Below, one piece after another: positions 8,301 to 16,499 of a stretch of 42,833 bases of DNA. Position numbers and translations under genes: made by a program. Numbering within the stretch: position 1 is the stretch's first letter; every line of letters starts with the position of its first letter. The notes beneath the pieces are model-generated. The model ran no database searches and was not told the origin of the DNA. It saw only the letters and a program-made list of their open reading frames with translations. Source of the stretch: Clostridium sp. (lineage in GTDB: Bacteria; Bacillota_I; Bacilli_A; RF39; UBA660); contig JAMPDH010000012.1 in the NCBI GenBank assembly GCA_023665725.1, positions 1 through 42,833 on the forward strand, read 5' to 3'.

Positions 8301-9293
8301 ATGTTACTTTTAGCAAAATCTGCACTAGCACTCATGGTATCATTTATAATAACTGTAGTATGTGGTTTAATAATTTTACCATTACTTAAAAAAATAAATG
8401 CTAGACAAACGATAAGTTTATATTTATCAAATATTCATAAGAAAAAACAAGGGGTTCCAACAATGGGGGGATTGATATTTATAATTCCAACTATTGTTGC
8501 AACTATAATATTATTATTGCTTGGTAAAATAAATTTTTCTAGTAACTTATTTTTGATATTATTTATATTTATAGCATATGCCTTACTTGGATTTATAGAT
8601 GATTTGCTAAAAATAAAAAGAAAAAATAATATTGGGCTTACTGAGATACAAAAATTAATAGGACAGATATTTATTGCAGCTATATTTTTTATATTATATA
8701 TTAATACAGGTCATGATACTATTTTTGATATTCATACGCTAGGTATTAGTATTGATATGGGATGGTTTTATGGACTGTTTATATTACTGATGCTTGTTGC
8801 CAGTAGCAATGCAGTAAATATCACAGATGGTTTAGACGGACTTGCTGGTAGTTTATCTACAATAGCTTTTTTAGCTTTTGCTCTTATTTCATTTGGTACT
8901 ACATGGATTACAGGTAGTGAAGATATAGGAATATTTTGTTTTATATTAGTAGGTTCATTAATGGGCTTTCTAATTTATAACATTTATCCTGCAAAAGTAA
9001 TAATGGGAGATACAGGATCCCTTGCTTTAGGCTCAACTTTAGCAGTTATTGCAATTTTAACAAGTCATGAGGTAACTCTTATAGTGGTTGCATTTGTATT
9101 TGTTATAGAAACTCTTTCTTGTATAATTCAAATGATAGCTGGGAGATATTTTGGCAAGAAAGTATTTTTAATGGCGCCACTTCATCATCATTTTGAAAAA
9201 TTAGGTTGGCATGAGACTGATGTAGTAAAACTATTTATTGTATTTGGGATAATATTTAGTTTTCTAGGAGTGACATTTAGTGTTTGGATATAA
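8301..9293 (+). CDS. mraY: Phospho-N-acetylmuramoyl-pentapeptide transferase
   Basis: Transfers phospho-MurNAc-pentapeptide to undecaprenyl phosphate, forming lipid I at the membrane. It has 330 residues and about ten helices. Motifs: HKKKQGVPTMGG, FIDDLLKIKRKNN (the Asp-Asp active-site pair), SSNAVNITDGLDGLAGS, YPAKVIMGDTGSLALG and the terminal APLHHHFEKLGWHE, which identifies MraY rather than WecA/TagO-type relatives. AGGAGG lies just upstream and the gene is coupled to murE. A terminator lies about 100 bp downstream, ahead of murL. Confidence 0.96.
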   Translation: MLLLAKSALALMVSFIITVVCGLIILPLLKKINARQTISLYLSNIHKKKQGVPTMGGLIFIIPTIVATIILLLLGKINFSSNLFLILFIFIAYALLGFIDDLLKIKRKNNIGLTEIQKLIGQIFIAAIFFILYINTGHDTIFDIHTLGISIDMGWFYGLFILLMLVASSNAVNITDGLDGLAGSLSTIAFLAFALISFGTTWITGSEDIGIFCFILVGSLMGFLIYNIYPAKVIMGDTGSLALGSTLAVIAILTSHEVTLIVVAFVFVIETLSCIIQMIAGRYFGKKVFLMAPLHHHFEKLGWHETDVVKLFIVFGIIFSFLGVTFSVWI

Positions 9294-9388
9294 AAACTCC
9301 ATAAAAACTTTACAGCTTTATTTTTTGTAATTGTAAAAGGATACAATAAAAATAGAAATATATATTAATAAATACAAATAAATTGTAG

Positions 9389-9413
9389 ATAGTGATTTAA
9401 TCACTATTTTTTG
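9389..9413 (+). terminator. Terminator after mraY
   Basis: ATAGTGAT (9389-9396), loop TTA, ATCACTAT (9400-9407) and six T. It separates murE-mraY from murL. Confidence 0.88.
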
Positions 9414-9441
9414 TTACAAAGTTTAAATATTACTGTATAAT
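9413..9441 (+). promoter_or_regulatory. Promoter of murL
   Basis: TATAAT at 9436-9441 with a weak GTTACA (9413-9418) 17 bp upstream. Predicted start about 9448, directly at the AGGTGAT ribosome site (9448-9454). Confidence 0.5.
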
Positions 9442-9457
9442 ATATATAGGTGATACT

Positions 9458-10792
9458 ATGGATAAATATAACGAGTTTAGTAATAAATATGATACTTTTA
9501 TATATGAAGGATTTGATATAGAAAATTTAGATAAAAATATGAAAATAACATTTCATTATAATGTTTTAAATCTAACTACTTATAATCCAACTTTAGAAAT
9601 GAAAAAATTTGAAATAAATGATTTTACTAAATATTTAATATTCAATATAGGAATGGTTGAATTAATTAGTTATTGGAAAGCAACATGTAGTAAAAATGTA
9701 ATAATAAAGGCTGGATATTTAGATGAAGATCAAATAAAATTTTTTAAAAAACTTTATTTTTATGGACTAGGTGAACTATTTTTTACTAATGGTATAACAG
9801 TAAATATAGATGATTTCATGAATATAAAATGTGATTGTAGTAAAGAAAATATAGAAATACCTTGTAAAACATATACTGGAAATTTAATACCTATAGGTGG
9901 TGGGAAAGATTCTAATGTAACTTTGGAGCTTTTAAAAGATGATTATAATAATAATGATTGTTTTATAATAAATCCAAAACAAGTTACTTTAGAATGTGCT
10001 TATACTGCTGGATATAAAGATAATAAAATTATAACAGTTAAAAGAACTATAGATAAGAATTTAATTGAACTTAATAAACAAGGTTTTATAAATGGACACA
10101 CCCCTTTTTCTGCATTAGTAGCATTTATTTCATTTTTAAATGCATATATATTAGGAAAAAAATATATAGTTTTATCCAATGAAGCAAGTGCGAATGAGTC
10201 AAATGTTAGTAATACTAAGATAAATCACCAATATTCTAAAACTTATGAATTTGAAAATGATTTTAATAGTTATGTAAAAAAATATTTTAAAGTTGATATA
10301 AAATATTTTAGTTTACTTAGACCATTAAGTGAGTATCAAATCGGAATGTTATTTTCTAAATATGAAAAATATCATAGTATATTTAAAAGTTGTAATGTAG
10401 GTAGTAAAACTGAACCTTGGAAATGGTGTTGTAATTGCCCAAAATGTTTATTTGTTTATATAATACTAAGTCCATTTTTATATAAAGAAAAATTAGTTAA
10501 TATATTTGGGGAAGATTTATATGAAAGAGAGGATTTACTTGATACATTTATAGAATTAACTGGATATGGTGATACAAAACCATTTGAATGTGTAGGAACT
10601 TATAAAGAGGTTAGATATGCATTAAGTAAGGTTATAATAAATAATAATAATTTACCATATTTACTTAAATATTATAAAGATAATTATGAGTTATCAGATA
10701 TGAATGAAAATTTAGAAAACGAATATAATGAGGAAAATAATTTAGATGAGTACTTTGAAAAAATTATAAAAAAAGAATTAAATACTTTATAG
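9458..10792 (+). CDS. murL: MurL-type UDP-MurNAc-L-Ala-L-Glu epimerase
   Basis: MurL inverts the glutamate of UDP-MurNAc-L-Ala-L-Glu to the D form, an alternative to glutamate racemase. The 444-residue protein shows the conserved blocks I know for this family: GGGKDSNVTLE (147-157, a PP-loop-like ATP site), the NGHTPFSAL block (212-220), SNEASA (240-245), INHQYSKTYEFE (255-266), FSLLRPLSEYQIG (284-296), SCNVGS (311-316), the CCNCPKC cluster (324-330) and KPFECVG (374-380). Its place between mraY and murD supports a wall role. The last 30 residues are an Asn/Glu-rich tail, part of which is repeated downstream of dinD. Start ATG 9458 with AGGTGAT. Confidence 0.87.
   Translation: MDKYNEFSNKYDTFIYEGFDIENLDKNMKITFHYNVLNLTTYNPTLEMKKFEINDFTKYLIFNIGMVELISYWKATCSKNVIIKAGYLDEDQIKFFKKLYFYGLGELFFTNGITVNIDDFMNIKCDCSKENIEIPCKTYTGNLIPIGGGKDSNVTLELLKDDYNNNDCFIINPKQVTLECAYTAGYKDNKIITVKRTIDKNLIELNKQGFINGHTPFSALVAFISFLNAYILGKKYIVLSNEASANESNVSNTKINHQYSKTYEFENDFNSYVKKYFKVDIKYFSLLRPLSEYQIGMLFSKYEKYHSIFKSCNVGSKTEPWKWCCNCPKCLFVYIILSPFLYKEKLVNIFGEDLYEREDLLDTFIELTGYGDTKPFECVGTYKEVRYALSKVIINNNNLPYLLKYYKDNYELSDMNENLENEYNEENNLDEYFEKIIKKELNTL
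10700..10747 (+). repeat. 48-bp direct repeat, copy 1 (murL 3' end)
   Basis: Encodes MNENLENEYNEENNLD in the murL tail. Identical over 48 bp to 11785-11832 beyond dinD. The two tails after the repeat are diverged but still alignable at protein level (EYFEKIIKKEL against TKFEFVLKNEL). Confidence 0.97.
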
Positions 10793-10811
10793 AAGATAGA
10801 TATCGAAATTA

Positions 10812-10820
10812 TGGTATTAT
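10812..10820 (+). promoter_or_regulatory. Candidate extended -10 promoter of dinD
   Basis: TGG-TATTAT at 10812-10820 with no recognisable -35. I see no GAAC-N4-GTTC type LexA box between murL and dinD. Confidence 0.4.
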
Positions 10821-10874
10821 TATAACAATTGATTTTAAAGGTTATATAAAAATTAAAATATCGGGAGGTAATGG

Positions 10875-11711
10875 ATGAACGAAATTGAAAAGTATAACGA
10901 AACAACATTTGAAGAAATTAAGCATATAGATGAATTTGGTTATGAATATTGGGAAGCAAGAGAATTAATGTTAGCACTTGAGTATAAAAGATGGGATAAG
11001 TTTAATAATGTAATTGATAATGCTAAAATTGCGTGTGATAAAAGTAATTATTTAATTGAAAATCATTTTTCCCAAGCGGGAAAAATGATAAATATAGCAA
11101 ATGGTGCTAAAAGAAAAATAAATGATTATAGATTAAGTAGATATGCATGCTATCTAATTGTTCAAAATGCTGATCCTAGAAAAGAAAATGTAGCATTAGG
11201 TCAAACTTATTTTGCTATTCAGACTAGAAAGCAAGAGCTAACTGAAAAAGAATATAGTATGCTTTCTGAAGATGAAAAGAGATTTTATCAAAGAAAACTA
11301 ACTAAAAAGGGTAATTATTCTTTAAATAGAACTGCTATAAAATCTGGAGTAAAAAATTTAGATAAATTTCATAATTATGGGTATAAAGGCTTATATAACG
11401 GCGAAACGGCAGATGATATAGCAAAAAGAAAAAAATTAAGATATCGTGAAGATATTTTGGATAATATGGGAAGTGTTGAGTTAGCAGCTAATTTATTCAG
11501 AATAACTCAAACAGAACAAAAATTAATAAATGATAATATACAAAGTGAGAGTGATGCAAATAAAACTCACTATACTATTGGAAAAAATATAAGAGAAGTT
11601 ATTGCTAAAAATGGTGGAACTATGCCAGAAAAATTACCAACTCCTAAAAAGAGTTTAAAAGAATTAGAAAAAGAAAAGAAAAATAATCTTATAAGAGTTA
11701 GTCAAAAATGA
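10875..11711 (+). CDS. dinD: DNA damage-inducible protein D (DinD) homologue
   Basis: A full-length 278-residue DinD-like protein. Opening FEEIKHIDEFGYEYWEAREL is the BRO/DinD N-terminal motif. It is followed by YRLSRYACYLIVQNADPRKE, ALGQTYFAIQTRKQEL, NYGYKGLYNGETADDI, ILDNMGSVELAANLFRITQTE and the terminal GGTMPEKLPTPKKSLKELE, all typical. In E. coli DinD restrains RecA filament activity in the SOS response. Families of this type move by horizontal transfer and sit in defence or phage contexts. The start is ATG 10875 with GGGAGG at 10863-10868; the ATG at 10871 runs into a stop. It interrupts the murL-murD pair and is flanked by a 48-bp repeat, so it is best read as an inserted cassette. Confidence 0.93.
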   Translation: MNEIEKYNETTFEEIKHIDEFGYEYWEARELMLALEYKRWDKFNNVIDNAKIACDKSNYLIENHFSQAGKMINIANGAKRKINDYRLSRYACYLIVQNADPRKENVALGQTYFAIQTRKQELTEKEYSMLSEDEKRFYQRKLTKKGNYSLNRTAIKSGVKNLDKFHNYGYKGLYNGETADDIAKRKKLRYREDILDNMGSVELAANLFRITQTEQKLINDNIQSESDANKTHYTIGKNIREVIAKNGGTMPEKLPTPKKSLKELEKEKKNNLIRVSQK

Positions 11712-11784
11712 AAACATATTGGATTTAATTATTAATTTTAAATTAAGAAGGTATAGAGTGATTAGGAAATTAAAATTACTAGAC

Positions 11785-11832
11785 ATGAATGAAAATTTAG
11801 AAAACGAATATAATGAGGAAAATAATTTAGAT
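11785..11832 (+). repeat. 48-bp direct repeat, copy 2 (downstream of dinD)
   Basis: Identical to 10700-10747. Together the two copies bracket dinD and its flanks, an interval of about 1.1 kb. Confidence 0.97.
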
Positions 11833-11883
11833 ACTAAATTTGAATTTGTTTTAAAAAATGAATTAAAAGAGGTTAATAAATAG
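11785..11883 (+). pseudogene. Remnant of a murL 3' end
   Basis: A 32-codon frame reads MNENLENEYNEENNLD then TKFEFVLKNELKEVNK and stops at 11881-11883, directly at the GGAGG site of murD. It matches the tail of MurL at protein level and keeps the codon frame. The simplest reading is that this is the original murL terminus, left next to murD when dinD entered with a second copy of the tail. It could in principle be translated as a small peptide, but no good ribosome site is seen. Confidence 0.7.
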
Positions 11884-11895
11884 GAGGTAAATAGT

Positions 11896-13218
11896 ATGTA
11901 TAATAAAATACTAGAATTTTTAAAAAATAAAAAAATCGCAGTAGTAGGTTTTGGAAAAGAAGGTAAATCTACATATAAATTTATAAGAAAGTATTCTAAT
12001 CAACATTTAACTATATTAGACTCTAATGAAAACTTATTAAGTCAAAATGAAGAATTAGAAAGTGACAAAAATATAGATATAATAACTGGTAAAAATTATT
12101 TAGATAGTTTAGAGGATTTTGACTTAATAATTAAATCACCAGGAATTAAATTTAAAGATATTGATATAAGCAAATTTGAGGAAAGAATAGTCTCACAATT
12201 ATCTTTAACGCTTGATTACTTTAAAAATAATACAATTGGTATAACTGGTACTAAAGGAAAATCTACAACAACTTCACTTATTTCAGAGGTTTTAAAAAGG
12301 CAAGGGTATGATGCATATTTATTAGGTAATATTGGTATTCCTATATTTGACTATATAGATAAAATAAATGATAAAAGTATATTTGTTATAGAAATGGCAG
12401 GGCCACAGTTAGAATTTGTTCACTCATCTCCTCATATTGGTATTATACTTAATTTATTTGAAGAACATTTAGATTTCTTTAAATCTAAAAATGATTATTT
12501 TCTTTCTAAGATGAATATGTTTAAATATCAGACAAATGAAGATTATGGTTTATACTCATCTTTAAATGATACATTAAAAGATTATGTAAAAAAAGGAAGT
12601 TATGACACCAATTTAATAGATATTGATTCAGAATTAATTATTAGAGATAACTATATAGAATTTAATAATAAAAAATTATATGATATAACTTCAAAAAGAA
12701 ATTTACTTGGTAATCATAATTTAGAAAACATTAAGTTTGTATTAAGACTTAGTGAATTACTTAATTTAAATTTAGATAAAACTATTGAAACTATAAATGA
12801 ATTTGAGTGTTTAGAACATAGAATGGAATATGTAGGAACTTTTAATGGAGTAAAATATTATAATGATTCTATCGCAACTATCCCAGATGCGACTATAAAT
12901 TGTTTAGAAGCATTAGTCTGTGTTGATACAATTATATTTGGTGGTATGGATAGGGGTATAGATTATTCTAAATTAATCAAATACTTTAATGAAAGCAATA
13001 TAAATAATTTTATATGTATGCCAGAAACAGGATATAAGATAGGAAAGCAAATAAAAAAGGGTAATGTATATATGGTGGAAACTTTAGAAGAAGCTGTTTT
13101 AAAAGCTAAAGAAGTAACTAAAAAAATATGTGTTATGTCACCTGCCGCACCAAGTTATAATGCTTTTAAAAATTTTGAAGAAAAAGGTAGAATGTATAAA
13201 GTTTTAATAAAGAAATAA
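11896..13218 (+). CDS. murD: MurD-family ligase, probably the L-glutamate-adding MurD2 type
   Basis: Adds glutamate to UDP-MurNAc-L-Ala. Domains: Rossmann-like UDP-binding part with VVGFGKEGKST (17-25 region), ATPase with GTKGKST (118-124) and NLFEEHLDFF, and the C-terminal domain. Two ligand-side motifs differ from classic D-Glu MurD. The SKATN motif is replaced by NDSIATIPDAT (323-333), losing its Lys, followed by GGMDRGIDY (349-357). The usual LSPACAS-type motif reads MSPAAPSYNAFKNFEEKGR (414-432). From memory this pattern resembles MurD2, the partner of MurL that uses L-Glu. Neighbouring murL supports that. Ribosome site AGGAGG; ogg follows 9 bp after the stop. Confidence 0.85.
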   Translation: MYNKILEFLKNKKIAVVGFGKEGKSTYKFIRKYSNQHLTILDSNENLLSQNEELESDKNIDIITGKNYLDSLEDFDLIIKSPGIKFKDIDISKFEERIVSQLSLTLDYFKNNTIGITGTKGKSTTTSLISEVLKRQGYDAYLLGNIGIPIFDYIDKINDKSIFVIEMAGPQLEFVHSSPHIGIILNLFEEHLDFFKSKNDYFLSKMNMFKYQTNEDYGLYSSLNDTLKDYVKKGSYDTNLIDIDSELIIRDNYIEFNNKKLYDITSKRNLLGNHNLENIKFVLRLSELLNLNLDKTIETINEFECLEHRMEYVGTFNGVKYYNDSIATIPDATINCLEALVCVDTIIFGGMDRGIDYSKLIKYFNESNINNFICMPETGYKIGKQIKKGNVYMVETLEEAVLKAKEVTKKICVMSPAAPSYNAFKNFEEKGRMYKVLIKK

Positions 13219-13227
13219 GGTTTTAAA

Positions 13228-14052
13228 ATGATAAAGATAAGTGTAAATGATTTTAACTTAAAAGATACAATTACTTGCGGACAAATATTTAGATTTAAAG
13301 AGGTAGATGATTCATATATCGTTGTTTTAAAAGATAGAGTTGTAAAACTTAAACAAGATAAAGATATTTTATATGTAACATCTAATAATGAAGAAAATTT
13401 AGAAGCAGTAATTAAAGATTATTTAGATTTAGATAGAGATTATTTAAGTATAAATAAAGAAATTCTAAAAAGAAATCCTGAACTTAAAAATTCTATAGAT
13501 AATTGTAGTGGTCTTAAAATGATTAGGCAGGATAAATTTGAAACATTAATTTCATATATAATATCAGCTAATAATAGAGTTTCTATGATATCAAAAGTAG
13601 TTGATAATATATCTATGCGTTATGGTAAAAAAGTTATTTTTGAAGGAAAAGAATATTATTTATTTCCAGATTCAATTAGTATGAAAGATTGTACTAAAGA
13701 AGAATTAAGAAATTTAAAAACAGGTTTTAGAGATGAATATATATATGAAATAGTAAATAAAATAAATAGTAAAGATTTTGATTTAGAAAAAATAGATGAA
13801 ATGACAAGTAATGAGGCTTTAGATTATCTTATGTCTAATAAGGGAATAGGATTAAAGGTCGCATCTTGTATTTTATTATTTGCTTATTCGAGATTTGATG
13901 TTTTTCCAATAGATACATGGGTTAAAAAATATATGTTAGATAATTATAATATAAATACGGTTTCAAAAATAAAAAAATACTCTGAAGAGCATTATTCTAA
14001 TTATTCAGGATTAATAATTCAGTATATGTTTCATTCTAGTAGAAATAAATAA
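13228..14052 (+). CDS. ogg: OGG1-type 8-oxoguanine DNA glycosylase/AP lyase
   Basis: Base-excision repair enzyme of the HhH-GPD superfamily. The N-terminal domain starts LKDTITCGQIFRF (11-23), the Gln-Cys-rich segment typical of OGG1. The helix-hairpin-helix is NKGIGLKVASCILL (204-217) with catalytic Lys210. Catalytic Asp229 is in PIDTW. The 274-residue length fits clostridial OGG1 proteins. The ATG has only a weak AAGG upstream, 9 bp after murD, so it is probably co-transcribed. It ends 3 bp from the convergent tmcAL with no clear terminator between them. Confidence 0.9.
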   Translation: MIKISVNDFNLKDTITCGQIFRFKEVDDSYIVVLKDRVVKLKQDKDILYVTSNNEENLEAVIKDYLDLDRDYLSINKEILKRNPELKNSIDNCSGLKMIRQDKFETLISYIISANNRVSMISKVVDNISMRYGKKVIFEGKEYYLFPDSISMKDCTKEELRNLKTGFRDEYIYEIVNKINSKDFDLEKIDEMTSNEALDYLMSNKGIGLKVASCILLFAYSRFDVFPIDTWVKKYMLDNYNINTVSKIKKYSEEHYSNYSGLIIQYMFHSSRNK

Positions 14053-14055
14053 AAT

Positions 14056-15198
14056 TTAATCAATAATTATCGGTTTATTTTTATACTCATCTTCTATTAA
14101 ATTGTTTTCCTTTAAAATAGATGAATATACACAAGTAGATCTAAATTCTAAATTTAACATATCGTTTTTTATAGAAGAAAAATTAGTTATTATAGGTATA
14201 TTAATACCTTTTTTTATTTTATTTAAATATTGTTTTCCTTTAGAATTAAAACCTATTATTCTAATATATTCTATATTATTTAAGTTTTTTGCTTCTTCTT
14301 TTGTAAAAGAACATAATATATGTGTAAACATTCTATTTATTTTATTATAAGTATATCTTTTTGTTTTAATAAGATTTATTAGTTCTTCTAAAGAATTAGC
14401 AGTAGCTATATATTTTTTTATTCTATTTTCAATTCCTTCATCTACTGTTTGGTATATGCCTAAATCTTTACTTGTTAAAATTTTATATTTAAGTAAATTA
14501 AAATAATTATCTTTAATATTAATATTTTTTATATATTTTAAAATTAAATTAGGTACATAATTATTTATTTCTTTATTTTCTTTTAAAGCTTCTCTTATAG
14601 CTTTAGCACTTACAATATTACTATTTAAACTACTAGAGTTAAAATTGTTTGTTCTTTTTATACAAAATGGTTTAATTTTACTATTTGTTTTTATAATTTC
14701 TTTTATATATGAAAAACCTAGTAAATCATTTGGTTCTTTTATAGTAGAACCCGTTAAATCTTTAATTGCTTTTGACATAGCGCTTGGATAGTTGATTCCT
14801 TTATCTAAATATTCTTTAACTTTTAAATCATACTCATTATTATTTATAACTAAGTTTGCAAGGTTATAAAGTTTTTTTATATCGCCACATTCAGAACCAA
14901 ATACTAGTTTTTCAACATTTAATGAATTTAATATCTGGATTGAACCTTTACTAAATATATCTGCAGATTGAGTAGAAAAAGCAAAAGGGAGTTCTATTAC
15001 CAGGTCAATACCATAATTAAGCGCTATAAAAGTTTTATCCCACTTATTTATAATACTAACATCTCCTCTTTGTGTGAAATTACCACTCATTGCTAATATA
15101 ATTGTGTCATTTGGAAACATTTCTTTAATCTTTTTAATATGATATAAATGTCCATTATGAAAAGGATTATATTCACATATTATTCCAACACTACCCAT
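14056..15198 (-). CDS. tmcAL: tRNA(Met) cytidine acetate ligase TmcAL (YlbM family)
   Basis: Forms N4-acetylcytidine at the wobble base of elongator tRNA-Met using acetate and ATP. The nucleotidyltransferase fold opens GIICEYNPFHNGHLYHI (5-21), with the adenylylation HxGH motif at His14-His17, then MSGNFTQRGD, VIELPFAFSTQSAD and FGSECGD. The 380-residue length is close to the B. subtilis protein. On the minus strand AGGTGA precedes the ATG, with TATAAT at 15215-15220. It is divergent from yceD-rpmF, a neighbourhood also known in other Firmicutes. Confidence 0.94.
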   Translation of the reverse strand: MGSVGIICEYNPFHNGHLYHIKKIKEMFPNDTIILAMSGNFTQRGDVSIINKWDKTFIALNYGIDLVIELPFAFSTQSADIFSKGSIQILNSLNVEKLVFGSECGDIKKLYNLANLVINNNEYDLKVKEYLDKGINYPSAMSKAIKDLTGSTIKEPNDLLGFSYIKEIIKTNSKIKPFCIKRTNNFNSSSLNSNIVSAKAIREALKENKEINNYVPNLILKYIKNINIKDNYFNLLKYKILTSKDLGIYQTVDEGIENRIKKYIATANSLEELINLIKTKRYTYNKINRMFTHILCSFTKEEAKNLNNIEYIRIIGFNSKGKQYLNKIKKGINIPIITNFSSIKNDMLNLEFRSTCVYSSILKENNLIEDEYKNKPIIID

Positions 15199-15235
15199 AT
15201 TTAATCACCTAAATATTATATTAGCACAAAATCTC

Positions 15236-15264
15236 TTGAAAAAAAATAAAACATTATGTATAAT
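15236..15264 (+). promoter_or_regulatory. Promoter of yceD-rpmF
   Basis: TTGAAA (15236-15241), 17-bp spacer, TATAAT (15259-15264). Predicted start near 15271, three bases before the GGTGAT ribosome site. Confidence 0.8.
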
Positions 15265-15283
15265 GTAATAACTGGTGATAAAA

Positions 15284-15760
15284 ATGTTAATAGATTTAAT
15301 TAGACTAAAAAATAATATTGATGAATATATTAATATAGATTTTATGTATTCATTTCCTAAAGAATATTTAGATCAAACTGAATTATTAGAATTAAATGAT
15401 ATTCATGTTAAAGGGAAGATATTTAAAAATAGCTTAGATGATATACAAATTACTTTAAATATAGAAGGTATAATGGCATTACCTTGTGCTTTAACTTTAA
15501 AACCTGTTAATTATAAATTTTCAAGTAACATCGATGAAAGTTTAGAAGAACTTTCAAATATAACAGAAAATTTAAAAAAAGATGAAAATACACTTGATAT
15601 TTTACCAATTATATGGGAAAATATACTAATGGAAATCCCAATGAAGGTTGTCTCAGAAGATGCAGACTTATCTGATCTTAAGGGAGATGGTTGGGAGTTT
15701 GTTACCGGTGAAAGGAAAAAGACAAATCCAGAACTAGAAAAGTTAAAAGACTTATTATAA
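15284..15760 (+). CDS. yceD: YceD/DUF177 family protein
   Basis: A 158-residue DUF177 protein, the usual partner of L32; members are needed for 23S rRNA accumulation. Visible family marks are the central strand pattern LPCALTLKPVNYKF and the C-terminal LPIIWENILMEIPMKVV with EDADLSDLKGDGWEFV. The two Cys of some members are reduced to one here. GGTGAT (15274-15279) places the start at ATG 15284 rather than the GTG at 15275, which is inside that site. rpmF starts 16 bp after the stop. Confidence 0.88.
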   Translation: MLIDLIRLKNNIDEYINIDFMYSFPKEYLDQTELLELNDIHVKGKIFKNSLDDIQITLNIEGIMALPCALTLKPVNYKFSSNIDESLEELSNITENLKKDENTLDILPIIWENILMEIPMKVVSEDADLSDLKGDGWEFVTGERKKTNPELEKLKDLL

Positions 15761-15775
15761 GAAAGAGGTGTTAAA

Positions 15776-15961
15776 ATGGCTGTACCATTTAGAAGAGTTA
15801 GTAAAACTAGTGGAAGAATGAGAAGAACACATTACAAAATTACTGAAAATTCAACTGTAAAGTGTCCAAAGTGTGGTGAAGAAATAAGACCACATAGAGT
15901 ATGTTCAAATTGTGGAACATATAAAGGGAAAGAAGTTATTAAAAAAGAAGAGGAAAAATAA
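15776..15961 (+). CDS. rpmF: 50S ribosomal protein L32, zinc-binding form
   Basis: A 61-residue protein beginning [20 protein letters not shown] with the zinc ribbon [17 protein letters not shown], so the Zn-dependent (C+) form. The family's usual spacing and basic N-terminus are intact, and AGAGGTG precedes the ATG. It forms a two-gene operon with yceD and ends directly in a terminator whose stem starts at the last base of the stop codon. Confidence 0.97.
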   Translation: MAVPFRRVSKTSGRMRRTHYKITENSTVKCPKCGEEIRPHRVCSNCGTYKGKEVIKKEEEK

Positions 15962-15995
15962 AAACTGATGAAATTATAGTCATCAGTTTTTATTT
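15961..15995. terminator. Bidirectional terminator rpmF / zinc-ribbon gene
   Basis: AAAACTGATGA (15961-15971) pairs with TCATCAGTTTT (15980-15990) around an 8-nt loop; A/T tracts on both sides. Confidence 0.88.
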
Positions 15996-16003
15996 TGTTG
16001 ATA

Positions 16004-16363
16004 TTAATAGAAAACATTAACTAGATTTATAATACTCCATATTCCGTAAAGAATACTAAATATACCAACACAAAGTCCTGCTATAGCCATACCTTTTCCT
16101 TTTTGATTACGATCTTTTAATTGGAAAAGACCAACTGCAGATAGAATAGTACCTGTAAGTCCTACTATACCAGCAAAATTAATTATTAATGAAGACATAG
16201 ATACAATAAAACCTGCTAAAGCAAGACCATTGTATTTTAGTGGTTGACCAGCAGTAGTACTACTAACAGCTTCTGTACTATTTCCTACTATTTTTCCACA
16301 TTTCAAACAAATATCTGCATTTTCTTTTAATTCTGCACCACAGTTTTCGCAAAATTTAGCCAT
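16004..16363 (-). CDS. Zinc-ribbon protein with DUF4190-like membrane hairpin
   Basis: A 119-residue protein. The N-terminus MAKFCENCGAELKENADICLKCG is a four-Cys zinc ribbon. After a short Ser/Thr linker come two hydrophobic blocks (about 40-68 and 85-112) separated by QLKDRNQKGKGMAIAG, the DUF4190 pattern of a small Gly-rich membrane hairpin. Function unknown; such proteins are often predicted membrane sensors or scaffolds. The start is set by GGAGGTG on the minus strand (16372-16378 region). In-frame codons further upstream to 16471 lie beyond the promoter. Confidence 0.82.
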   Translation of the reverse strand: MAKFCENCGAELKENADICLKCGKIVGNSTEAVSSTTAGQPLKYNGLALAGFIVSMSSLIINFAGIVGLTGTILSAVGLFQLKDRNQKGKGMAIAGLCVGIFSILYGIWSIINLVNVFY

Positions 16364-16382
16364 ACAACACACCTCCATAATA

Positions 16383-16391
16383 AGTATACCA
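16383..16391 (-). promoter_or_regulatory. Extended -10 promoter of the zinc-ribbon gene
   Basis: Minus strand TGG-TATACT. No good -35 is visible. Confidence 0.5.
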
Positions 16392-16453
16392 TATTTATTG
16401 TTTAAAATGATATACTTTTTTAAAAGATGAATATATATTTTTCTATAAAAAAG

Positions 16454-16483
16454 TTGCTTTTTTAAAGACATATAATATATAAT
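16454..16483 (+). promoter_or_regulatory. Promoter of ffh
   Basis: TTGCTT (16454-16459), 18-bp spacer, TATAAT (16478-16483); a second TATAAT at 16471-16476. Predicted start about 16490, inside AAGGTGA. Confidence 0.55.
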
Positions 16484-16499
16484 TAGTAAGGTGATAAAA

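Noticed and set aside
10793-10874. LexA/SOS box in front of dinD
   Set aside because: I looked for GAAC-N4-GTTC and near variants and found none.
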